Positions 10,138 to 17,743 of a DNA stretch of 64,000 nucleotides are shown piece by piece. Position numbers and translations under genes: made by a program. Below the pieces are notes generated by a model, which saw nothing but the letters and a program-made list of their open reading frames with translations, ran no database searches and had not been told where the DNA came from. Position 1 is the first letter of the stretch; each line of letters starts with the position of its first letter. The stretch covers positions 226,635-290,634 of the forward strand of contig JAFDVZ010000015.1 of NCBI GenBank assembly GCA_018268715.1, written 5' to 3'. This DNA comes from Acidobacteriota bacterium. GTDB lineage: Bacteria > Acidobacteriota > Terriglobia > Bryobacterales > Bryobacteraceae.

Positions 10138-10160
10138 TTTTACCACGTAAGTAGGTAAAA
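10138..10160. promoter_or_regulatory. Operator-like palindrome upstream of the porin-prpE-actP group
   Basis: Inverted repeat TTTTACC (10138-10144) and GGTAAAA (10154-10160) with a 9-base spacer, in the 212-bp gap between the exonuclease gene and the porin-like gene. The arms are AT-rich in an otherwise GC-rich region and lie about 165 bases before the porin start. The spacing suits a dimeric helix-turn-helix regulator. No matching -35/-10 pair could be assigned with confidence, so its role as an operator is inferred. Confidence 0.4.
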
Positions 10161-10183
10161 TGCAACAGAATTCTCTTGCGAAC

Positions 10184-10828
10184 CTAACTCAATTCCAGGA
10201 TACCTGACTTCCGTAGATGGCCGAGAGTCGTGACGCCGCGTGTAACTAATTGGGGCATCATGCGTTGCCAGATCTGTGCGGTGAGATAGGCGTCGCCGAG
10301 GGCGTGGTGCGAATCCTTGGGTTCGAGTGAGTGCGCGCGAGCTACTGAATCCAGATCGAGATGGTCGAGTCCGCGGAGGGCTTCATCGGTCAACGGACCC
10401 GTGCGCAGCAGCCAGCGCCAGGTCCGGGCGGTGCAGATGGACGCGTTGAGAAACCCGCCCGGGCGCTCCTTGCGCAGCGCGTCCACATCGATTCGAACAA
10501 AATGGCCGACGAGGATCGCGTCGCCGACGAAACCGGCCAACTCCTCGAGGACCCGCGCCACGGGTTCGGCGCTGGCGATGTCGGCCGGCCGCAGTCCATG
10601 AATAGCGACGGTGGCGGCCGGCGTCTCCACCCCCGGATTCACGACACGATAGAACTGTTCGGACAACTCGATCCGGCCTCCGCGCACGCCGATGGCGCCC
10701 GCCGACAGCAGGCGGTTGGACTTCGCGTCGAGCGACGTCAACTCGGTGTCGAGCACCACATATCGAGCGGCGCCAATCTCCATCGACTCGAGCGCGGCCG
10801 GCAGCCCGCGTCGCCGGAAGGGCCACAT
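10184..10828 (-). CDS. DEDDh 3'-5' exonuclease, DNA polymerase III epsilon-like
   Basis: Cytoplasmic RNase T/DnaQ-superfamily exonuclease of about 214 residues. Exo I is VVLDTELTSLD with the D-x-E pair, Exo II is LVGHFVRIDVDAL, and Exo III is HHALGDAYLTAQIW with the catalytic His and Asp. The protein lacks a polymerase- or clamp-binding extension and is a stand-alone nuclease rather than the true DnaQ. GTG at 10831 and ATG at 10828 are both possible starts. It follows the cNMP/CBS/DUF294 gene with only a few bases between, so the two are co-expressed. This DUF294-exonuclease pairing recurs beside ActP-type symporters in other phyla, which suggests a linked but unexplained role in carboxylate metabolism (general knowledge, not tested here). 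Confidence 0.88.
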   Translation of the reverse strand: MWPFRRRGLPAALESMEIGAARYVVLDTELTSLDAKSNRLLSAGAIGVRGGRIELSEQFYRVVNPGVETPAATVAIHGLRPADIASAEPVARVLEELAGFVGDAILVGHFVRIDVDALRKERPGGFLNASICTARTWRWLLRTGPLTDEALRGLDHLDLDSVARAHSLEPKDSHHALGDAYLTAQIWQRMMPQLVTRGVTTLGHLRKSGILELS

Positions 10829-10835
10829 CACGAGG

Positions 10836-12752
10836 TCAGCGTCCCAACGGCGCCCACAGCGCCGACCGGAAGCGCTGCTCGATGCGATGCTGGGCGCTGG
10901 AGATGGTCTTGAAGGCCTCGCGCAACAACTCCCGTTGCAGGTGAGTCAGCGAATCGGGGCGGATGTGGTTGCCCAACGCCTCTCCGGCGCGGGCTTGCCG
11001 GATCTGGTTTTCCAGGCGGAGCAGGGTGAGGTACTCCCACGACGCCTGGAGATCCTTCCAGGGCATGCCCTCCACTTCGTTGCGATTTTCCAACTCCTCC
11101 AGGCGCGCCGCGGTGTTAGTGACGCCCAGGCCGGCGTCGAGCGCGAACAGCCGGGCGGCGTTCACGATGGGGCCGGCGCCGCGCAGCTTGATGTCGAGCT
11201 CATCCTTATGATCGCCGTCGCGTTCGAGCACGAATGAGCGGAAAAAGCCCAGCGGAGGGCGGTTCTCGATGGACACCAGGGCCAACACGGACTTGAATAC
11301 TCCGGCCGAACGGAGTAACTCGCGGTTGTGTGCGTCTAACTCATGGAATAACTCGAACGCGCCCGCGACCGGGCGCATGTCGAAGAAGATCAGGGCGTCC
11401 TCCACGGAGCGGCGCCGGGCGCCGGCGATCCAATCGGAAAACAGGCCCTTCCATGCTCGCAAGGGCTGGCGCCATAGTGGATTGCTGGCCATGTAGCCGC
11501 CCGGGCACAGTGGATAGCCGCAGCGCTCGAGCGCATCGCGCACGAAGGCGGAGAAGCGTTCGAACCAGGCTTCGGCGGACGGGTCCGCCTGGTCCGAATA
11601 GATGATGGCGTTGTCCTGGTCGGTGCGGAAGGTCTGTTCGCGGCGGCCCTCGCTGCCGGTGACGACGAAGCAGTAGGGCGCGGGCGCGGGGCCGAGTTCG
11701 GCTTCGGCGAGTTGCACGATCTTGGCGATGACGCGGTCGTTGATGCGGGCGAGAAGGCTGGTGATGTGCGCCGCCTTGGCGCCTTCCCGCATCAACAGCG
11801 GCAGCAGGTCGCCGACGCGTTTCTGGACGGAGGCGAGCTGGGCGACGGTGGACTGGCCCTCGATGTCGCGCACGATGGTGAGGGGCGATTTGCCCTGCAA
11901 CAGCAGCAGGTCGTGATGGGTGAGGACGGCCTCCGGGGCGCCGTCGCGGGTCACCAGCAGGTGATGGATGTCCCGGCTCAGCATCGCCGCCAGCGCTTCA
12001 AAGACGGGCGCCCCGCGGTCCACCGATTGCACGGGCGACGTCATGATGCGCGAAACGGGGAGCGAGATGTCGAGGCCGGGGGCCACCACGCGCGACGCGA
12101 AGTCCGCTTCGGTGACGATGCCTTCGGCGCGGCTATCCGGTCCGGCGATGAACAGGCAGGTGGACCGGGAGGAGGCCATGAGTTGGGCGGCCTGGCGAAT
12201 GGTGGCGCCCGGCGCGCACAGCGTCGGCGGACGGTTGGCGACCGAGGCTGCGTTCACTGAATAAAGGAGACGCTCGGTGTCGCCCATGAGGCGGGTCTGG
12301 TCACGGAGTTCGGCCAGGCTGCGATCGATGTAGCGGGTGAGCGAGGCGCGCAGGACGTATTCGGAGAAGTCGGGATGGCGGGACATCAACTGCTGGATCC
12401 GCTCGGCGGGAATCGAGTAGCAGAGCGTGTCCTCCACCGCGGTGACATCCAGGCGCGCGATGTCGCGGCCAATGAGGGATAGCAGACCGAAGCTTTCCCC
12501 TTCACTGCGCATGTCGAGGATCAATTCCTTGCCGACGCCGGTGTGGATGGCGAGCTTCACGCCGCCCTTCTGGACTACGTACATGGCGTGGGCGGCCGAG
12601 CGTCCGGCGCGTAGAATCACCGTGTCCTTGGGGAAGTATTCCACCGACATAGAGGAAGCGAGCGCGACCAGTTCGCCTTGCGGCAGGAACTGGAAGGGCG
12701 GCGCCTGCTGGAGGAACGCCACTACATTGCCGGTGACGATGGAGGGGGTCAT
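10836..12752 (-). CDS. cNMP-binding / CBS pair / DUF294 nucleotidyltransferase-like protein
   Basis: 638-residue cytoplasmic protein with four modules. A cyclic-nucleotide-binding fold (15-130) is followed by two CBS domains (about 170-285) that usually bind adenosine nucleotides. A DUF294 putative nucleotidyltransferase (about 310-430) has the signature GSEGRREQTFRTDQDNAI at 366-383, and a DUF294 C-terminal helical domain follows (about 470-630). The GSEGR...DQD pattern resembles GlnD/GlnE-type nucleotidyl transfer enzymes. The start at 12752 is taken because the cNMP fold begins shortly after; an extension to 12863 would run into the divergent promoter region. It is translated just before the exonuclease. 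It probably senses nucleotide state and modifies a partner by NMP transfer, but no target is known. Confidence 0.88.
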   Translation of the reverse strand: MTPSIVTGNVVAFLQQAPPFQFLPQGELVALASSMSVEYFPKDTVILRAGRSAAHAMYVVQKGGVKLAIHTGVGKELILDMRSEGESFGLLSLIGRDIARLDVTAVEDTLCYSIPAERIQQLMSRHPDFSEYVLRASLTRYIDRSLAELRDQTRLMGDTERLLYSVNAASVANRPPTLCAPGATIRQAAQLMASSRSTCLFIAGPDSRAEGIVTEADFASRVVAPGLDISLPVSRIMTSPVQSVDRGAPVFEALAAMLSRDIHHLLVTRDGAPEAVLTHHDLLLLQGKSPLTIVRDIEGQSTVAQLASVQKRVGDLLPLLMREGAKAAHITSLLARINDRVIAKIVQLAEAELGPAPAPYCFVVTGSEGRREQTFRTDQDNAIIYSDQADPSAEAWFERFSAFVRDALERCGYPLCPGGYMASNPLWRQPLRAWKGLFSDWIAGARRRSVEDALIFFDMRPVAGAFELFHELDAHNRELLRSAGVFKSVLALVSIENRPPLGFFRSFVLERDGDHKDELDIKLRGAGPIVNAARLFALDAGLGVTNTAARLEELENRNEVEGMPWKDLQASWEYLTLLRLENQIRQARAGEALGNHIRPDSLTHLQRELLREAFKTISSAQHRIEQRFRSALWAPLGR

Positions 12753-12884
12753 GGAGCCGGGCCTTTTCAGGATAACTCCGTGGGCGGGGAGCGGGGACAC
12801 TCTGTCCAAGAGCCTATTCCAAGGCGACAAAATGGCTGCCTGGCGCCGGGGTGGGTTCCGCAAGTCGTTGAAAAATAGGCGTAT

Positions 12885-12900
12885 ACGTCTGGCGAGACGT
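12885..12900. repeat. Small perfect inverted repeat upstream of the subtilisin gene
   Basis: ACGTCT (12885-12890) and AGACGT (12895-12900) around GGCG, located 32 bases before the protease start in the 179-bp gap between two divergent genes. It could be an operator or a short 5'-leader hairpin. No convincing -35/-10 elements were found, so this is a weak call. Confidence 0.3.
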
Positions 12901-12931
12901 TTGCTGTAACAGGCGCGGTACGAAAACTACG

Positions 12932-14626
12932 ATGTCTCTCAGATTCCTTCTACTACTGGTCGCGGCCTCTGTCGGCTGGGGTCGGCCACACCCGAAGATC
13001 GCCCGCGACCTGGAGGGCGCCGATCCCAACGGCACGGTGGACGTGATCATTCAGTACGCCAAAACGCCGGAGACGCGCCACGCGGACCGGTTACGCCAAC
13101 ACGGCGGCCGGGCGCGCCAGGCGCTGGGCCTGGTGAACGGCATGGTTGCGACCGTGCCGGTTTCGAAGCTGGCGGAACTGGCCGACGATCCCGAGGTGGC
13201 CATGATCTCGCAGGATCATGAAGTCACCGGCACGCTGGACCATACGGTGGGCTCCATTAACGGATACACGCTGTCGAACGCGCTGGGATCGACGGTCTAT
13301 GTGCAGGGCACGGGCGTCGCGATCGCATTCATCGACAGCGGCATTCAGGCCTCGCACCAGGACTTTCTGCAATACGGCTCGACGAGTTCGCGCGTGGTCT
13401 ATTCGCAGAGCTTCATCGATTCGAATCCCGCCGACCTGTACGGGCACGGCACGCACGTCATCGGAATCGGCGCCGGAATGGACGCGGCCAACAGCGCATC
13501 GTCGCGGCCGTTCTGGGGCATCGCCCCGGCCTCCAACATCGTCAGCCTCAAGGTGCTGGACGCCAATGGCAAGGGAACCGACAGCGCGGTGATCGCCGCG
13601 ATCAACAAGGCGATCGCCCTGAAATCCACTTACAACATCCGTGTCATCAACCTGTCGCTGGGCCGGCCGGTGACCGCCTCCTACAAAAATGACCCGTTGT
13701 GCCAGGCGGTGGAAGCGGCCTGGAAGGCGGGAATCGTAGTGGTGGTGGCGGCGGGCAACAACGGCCGCGACAACACCTACAACAACAACGGGTATGGCAC
13801 CATCACCGCCCCGGGCAACGATCCGTACGTGATCACGGTGGGCGCGGTAAACTCCAAGGGCAATTACGACCGCTCCGACGACACCATCGCGACCTACAGC
13901 TCCAAGGGGCCGACGCCGATCGACCATTTCGTGAAACCCGACCTGGTTGCCCCCGGCAATCGCGTGGTGTCCGACCAGGCGTCCGGAGCCACGCTCGAGA
14001 CGACCTATCCTGCGAACATCCCGGCCACCAACACCTATCTTTCGAGCGGATCCACCGCGCCGTCGCCCTACTACTTCACGCTGTCCGGCACCAGTATGGC
14101 CACCCCGGTGGTGAGCGGCGCCGCGGCGCTGTTGATCTACAAGAATCCCAACCTGACGCCGGACCAGGTGAAAGCCATCCTGATGAAGACGGCCTGGCGC
14201 GGATTCCCGACCTCCACCTCCACCTTCGATTCCGCTACCAACAAGACCTACGTCGCCTACCACGACGCCTTCACCGTGGGCGCCGGCCTGTTGGATGTGT
14301 ACGCCGCTTACACCAGCACGGAGACGCCCACTGGCGTGGCCACTTCTCCGATGGCCACCTACAACTCCACCTCGAAAACGGTCAGCATCTCGATGAGCCC
14401 GCTGGTTTCCGGCACAACCATCGTGTGGGGCACTTCGGGCCCGTATGCGACCTCCATCGTATGGGGCACAAACGTACAGGGCACGACCCTGGTGTGGGGG
14501 ACCACCATCGTCTGGGGCACGTCCACCATGCAGGGATTCTCGGTGGTTTGGGGGACCGGTTCGCCCTGGGCCTGCTCCAACCCGTCGGGCGAGAGCGTGA
14601 CGATCGCGATCAAGGGAGAAAACTAG
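12932..14626 (+). CDS. Secreted subtilisin-like serine protease (S8) with C-terminal VWGT repeats
   Basis: 564-residue exported protease. Signal peptide 1-17, then an I9-like propeptide (about 35-95, ending before the catalytic domain). The S8 domain holds Asp135 in IAFIDSGI, His172 in GHGTHV, oxyanion Asn276 in AAGNNG and Ser388 in SGTSMATPV, so the triad is complete. After residue 465 comes a low-complexity tail with five VWGT tetrapeptides (residues 498-542), each preceded by a hydrophobic residue. The catalytic residues predict extracellular protein degradation; the tail may be a surface, folding or processing module. The gene stands alone, divergent from the cNMP/CBS gene, and ends 19 bases before a strong terminator. 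Confidence 0.94.
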   Translation: MSLRFLLLLVAASVGWGRPHPKIARDLEGADPNGTVDVIIQYAKTPETRHADRLRQHGGRARQALGLVNGMVATVPVSKLAELADDPEVAMISQDHEVTGTLDHTVGSINGYTLSNALGSTVYVQGTGVAIAFIDSGIQASHQDFLQYGSTSSRVVYSQSFIDSNPADLYGHGTHVIGIGAGMDAANSASSRPFWGIAPASNIVSLKVLDANGKGTDSAVIAAINKAIALKSTYNIRVINLSLGRPVTASYKNDPLCQAVEAAWKAGIVVVVAAGNNGRDNTYNNNGYGTITAPGNDPYVITVGAVNSKGNYDRSDDTIATYSSKGPTPIDHFVKPDLVAPGNRVVSDQASGATLETTYPANIPATNTYLSSGSTAPSPYYFTLSGTSMATPVVSGAAALLIYKNPNLTPDQVKAILMKTAWRGFPTSTSTFDSATNKTYVAYHDAFTVGAGLLDVYAAYTSTETPTGVATSPMATYNSTSKTVSISMSPLVSGTTIVWGTSGPYATSIVWGTNVQGTTLVWGTTIVWGTSTMQGFSVVWGTGSPWACSNPSGESVTIAIKGEN

Positions 14627-14645
14627 ATAGCGCCGAGCCCAATAG

Positions 14646-14682
14646 AAAAGCCCCGGAGAGGATCGCCTCTCCGGGGCTTTTT
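14646..14682. terminator. Bidirectional intrinsic terminator
   Basis: Perfect 16-bp stem, arms at 14646-14661 and 14666-14681, with the tetraloop ATCG. The stem begins with AAAA and ends with TTTT plus one more T, so both strands read hairpin followed by a T-run. It separates the rightward protease gene from the leftward rpsA gene and can end both transcripts. Confidence 0.92.
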
Positions 14683-14701
14683 GCCATTGCCTGCCTCGAA
14701 A

Positions 14702-16438
14702 CTAGCTGACCAGCTCCACTTCGATCTTCTTGTGAGCCGGATCGAGCGAGGCGATGCGGAAGGTGCGAACCTGACCGGCCTTCACCTGCTCCTTGCCGCC
14801 CCCGCCGGCGCCGCTGCCCGCGCCCGCTTTCCAACGGGCCGACAGCATGGCGGTCATGGCGGAAAGATCGGCCTTGGCGTCGCCGCTCTTGGTCTCCTTG
14901 CTTTCCTGCGCCGTTTCCTTCAATCGGCAGGTGGCGAAAACGCCCTCGCCGAGTTCGACGCGAGCGCGTCCGCCGCTGACATCGATCAGGCGGCCGCTCA
15001 CCACCTCTCCCAGCTTGTGTTCGACGATGTACTCGTCGGCCTGGGTCGGCTCCAACTGCTTCATGCCCAGGCGGATGCGGCGGCGGCCCTTGTCGATTTC
15101 AAGAACCTGCGCCTTCACCACCTGACCGGCCTTCAGCACTTCGTTGGGATGTTCGAGGCGCTTTTCGCGGCTGATGTCGCCGATGTGGATCATGCCCTCG
15201 ATGCCGTCGCCCAGGTCGACAAAGGCGCCGAACTTCTGAAGGCTGGTGACCGCGCCCTCGACGACGGCGTCCACCGGGTACTTCTTCTGCGCTTCCTCCC
15301 ACGGATCGCCGAGCGCCTGCTTCAGGCCGAGACCGATGCGATGGTCGGCCGCGTTAACGGTGAGAACCATCGCTTCCACCAGTTCGCCCACCTTCACGAC
15401 GTCGGCCGGCTTGCGGATTTTCTTCGACCACGACATCTCCGACATGTGGATGAGGCCGTCCACGCCGGGCGCGAGCTCGACGAAGGCCCCGAAGTCGGTG
15501 ATGCGCGAGACCGTGCCCTTCACCCGGTCGCCCACCTTGAACTGCTCGGCGGCGACGGTCCAGGGATCCGGCTGCAACTGCTTGAGGCCCAACGAGATCT
15601 TCCGGGTCTCCCGGTTGATCTTGAGCAGCTTCACCTGCAGGGAATCGCCGGCCTTGACGACGTCGGCCGGTTTGCCGACGCGGCCCCACGACATGTCGGC
15701 CACGTGCAGCAGTCCGTCGAATCCGCCCAGGTCGATGAAAGCGCCGAAGTCGGTGACGGTGCGGACCACGCCCTCGAGGACGTCGCCCTCCTTCAGCTCA
15801 AGGAAGCGCTGCTCCTTGGCCTTCTTCACCTCTTCTTCGAGCACCACGCGGCGGTCGACGACGATGTCCTCCTTCGCCGTGTCGAGCTTGGTGATGCGGC
15901 ACTGAATTTCCTGGCCCACCAACTTCTCGAGCTCCACCTGATCGCGGGCGCCGCTGCGGGAAGCGGGCATGAAGGCGCGCGATCCGACATCGACGCGCAA
16001 ACCGCCCTTCACCACTTCGGTCACCGTGCCGGCGATGGTCAGCTTTTCGTTGAAGGCTTTTTCGAGGGCGCTCCAATCCTTGGGCACTTCCACCTTGACC
16101 GTGGAGAGCATGTAGTAGCCCTCCTCATTGCGGCCGGTGACAGTGACCGTGATCGGATCGCCGGTTTTGAGTTTGTCGAGCCCGGCGGCGCGCGCCGCAT
16201 CGGGTTTCAACAGGCCCTCCATCTTGCGGCCGACATCGACGTACACGTAATCGGAGGTGATGGCCACCACCTTGCCTTGAACGGTTTCGCCGCCGCGCAG
16301 ATCGGGCTTCTGAGATTGCTCGAATTCGAGCAGGATGTCGCCGAAGGAGGATTCCGTCGTGGAAGCGTCCGTCGGCGCGCCAGCGTCCGGCGAGATGCCC
16401 GGAACGTCCGGCGGGTTGGCAGGGGAGTTCGGATTCAT
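14702..16438 (-). CDS. rpsA: 30S ribosomal protein S1
   Basis: 578-residue RNA-binding ribosomal protein that holds mRNA on the 30S subunit. Six S1 (OB-fold) repeats follow a Pro/Ala/Ser-rich N-terminal tail. Repeat 1 begins near GETVQGKVVAITSDYVYVDV, repeats 3-5 show the canonical 'TDFGAF(I/V)(D/E)L...GLLH/IH...' core, and repeat 6 is degenerate, followed by an unusual Gly-rich C-terminal stretch (GAGSGAGGGG). ATG 16438 is the only suitable start; upstream (CTAGACCCTCGCATCCCA) I see no Shine-Dalgarno sequence, a situation also known for E. coli rpsA. The gene is divergent from a sensor kinase with 45 bases between start codons, so the promoters overlap or lie back to back. Confidence 0.93.
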   Translation of the reverse strand: MNPNSPANPPDVPGISPDAGAPTDASTTESSFGDILLEFEQSQKPDLRGGETVQGKVVAITSDYVYVDVGRKMEGLLKPDAARAAGLDKLKTGDPITVTVTGRNEEGYYMLSTVKVEVPKDWSALEKAFNEKLTIAGTVTEVVKGGLRVDVGSRAFMPASRSGARDQVELEKLVGQEIQCRITKLDTAKEDIVVDRRVVLEEEVKKAKEQRFLELKEGDVLEGVVRTVTDFGAFIDLGGFDGLLHVADMSWGRVGKPADVVKAGDSLQVKLLKINRETRKISLGLKQLQPDPWTVAAEQFKVGDRVKGTVSRITDFGAFVELAPGVDGLIHMSEMSWSKKIRKPADVVKVGELVEAMVLTVNAADHRIGLGLKQALGDPWEEAQKKYPVDAVVEGAVTSLQKFGAFVDLGDGIEGMIHIGDISREKRLEHPNEVLKAGQVVKAQVLEIDKGRRRIRLGMKQLEPTQADEYIVEHKLGEVVSGRLIDVSGGRARVELGEGVFATCRLKETAQESKETKSGDAKADLSAMTAMLSARWKAGAGSGAGGGGKEQVKAGQVRTFRIASLDPAHKKIEVELVS

Positions 16439-16483
16439 TGGGATGCGAGGGTCTAGCACTATTCTGTCACAATCATCATTAAG

Positions 16484-17743
16484 ATGGCAGAGACGGATCA
16501 AGCTCCCCGGGCGGCGTGGACCCGATACGTCCGGGCGCAGGATTTCGTGTGGCTGCTGCTGTTCGCCGCGCTCGCGGTTTTCGGGCCGGAACACACGCCC
16601 GTGGCGCTGTCCCTGCTGGCCTGCCTGGCGGCGTTCCAGGTGGCGGAATCGAAGATCCCGGCGCTCGACACCGAGCGCGGAGGCGTCATTTCGGCCGCCA
16701 TCAAGCTGATCCTCACCTACCTGCTGATCGGCTACACGCACGGCATCAACTCGAGCTACTACATCATTCTTCTGTTTCCGGTGATGTCGGCCGCCACTAC
16801 GCTGGGCCTGATCGGGACCATCGTGGTCACGCTGCTGGCCTGCGCCGAGTATCTTTCGTTTCTCCTGTTTGTCGACTGGTCGGTCCAGTACATTCCCCGC
16901 GAAGAGGTCAACGAATTGTTGCTGCGGGTGGTGTCGCTGCCGGTGGTGGCGTTTCTGACGCTCGAGCTGGCGGAGGCCAACCGGAACCGCGCGCGCAACT
17001 ACCAGGCCGTCGCCGAGCAGTTGGCGTCGGCGAATGCGAGCCTTCGTGAGGCCGAAGCGGCGGTGCGGCGAGCCGACCGGCTGGCGGCGCTCGGGCAGTT
17101 GACGGCGGGGTTGGCGCACGAGCTGCGGAATCCGCTGACCACCATGCGGACGTCGGCGGAGATGTTGAATAAGCAACTGCCGGCCGCCAACGAGATGGCT
17201 CGCGAACTGGCGGGGTATATCGGCAGCGAGGTGGATCGCACCAATTCGCTGATCACGCGGTTCCTTGAATTCGCCCGGCCCTTGAAATTGCGGCTGGAAG
17301 CCGCCGACGTCACGGCGTGCCTGGAGCGGGCGGTGGCGCAGGCGGAGCGGCACAGTCCGCCGTTGGGCGTGTCGTTTTTCCGGAACTACTCGCCGGACGT
17401 GCGGCCGTTTTCCTTCGACGCGGAGTTGATGGAGCGGGTTTTTTACAACCTGGTGATCAACGCCGCGCAGGCGTCGCAGAAGAAGGGGACGGTGACGGTG
17501 AAGACGCGGCCGGTGGACGGCGAAGTGGAGATATCGGTGATCGATCGCGGCGTGGGCATCGAACCCAAGGACCTGGAGAGCATCTTCAATCCGTTCTTCA
17601 CAACCAAGCCGGATGGCGTGGGGCTGGGGCTCGCCATCGTGTCGAAAATCGTCGATGAACACGGCGGTCATATTCTGGTGGAGAGCCGGCCGGGCGAGGG
17701 GAGCGTCTTCCTGGTGTACCTGCCGGCGCGTCAAACGCAATGA
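16484..17743 (+). CDS. Membrane sensor histidine kinase, PilS-like
   Basis: 419-residue sensor kinase. The N-terminal half has about five membrane segments (roughly residues 20-35, 40-55, 72-86, 92-130 and 145-162) with almost no periplasmic domain. A coiled region (165-200) leads into HisKA with phospho-acceptor His212 in AAGLAHELRNPLTT-like context. The HATPase has N box VFYNLVINAAQAS, G1 DRGVGI, F box FNPFFTTK and G2 GVGLGLAIV. The layout resembles PilS-type kinases that sense from within the membrane. It overlaps the downstream regulator by ATGA. No ribosome-binding site is obvious before ATG 16484. The signal and regulon are unknown; no pilus genes lie nearby. Confidence 0.92.
   Translation: MAETDQAPRAAWTRYVRAQDFVWLLLFAALAVFGPEHTPVALSLLACLAAFQVAESKIPALDTERGGVISAAIKLILTYLLIGYTHGINSSYYIILLFPVMSAATTLGLIGTIVVTLLACAEYLSFLLFVDWSVQYIPREEVNELLLRVVSLPVVAFLTLELAEANRNRARNYQAVAEQLASANASLREAEAAVRRADRLAALGQLTAGLAHELRNPLTTMRTSAEMLNKQLPAANEMARELAGYIGSEVDRTNSLITRFLEFARPLKLRLEAADVTACLERAVAQAERHSPPLGVSFFRNYSPDVRPFSFDAELMERVFYNLVINAAQASQKKGTVTVKTRPVDGEVEISVIDRGVGIEPKDLESIFNPFFTTKPDGVGLGLAIVSKIVDEHGGHILVESRPGEGSVFLVYLPARQTQ

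Noticed and set aside
9972-10183. Sigma-54 promoter for the porin-prpE-actP group
   Set aside because: No GG-N10-GC arrangement matching the -24/-12 consensus was found by eye on the minus strand in this gap.
14681-16456. Long open frame on the plus strand opposite rpsA
   Set aside because: It follows codon bias of a GC-rich coding gene on the other strand, has no family resemblance, and the minus-strand rpsA with six S1 domains is unambiguous. Similar antisense frames opposite the propeller-phosphoesterase, PQQ dehydrogenase and porin genes were dropped for the same reason.
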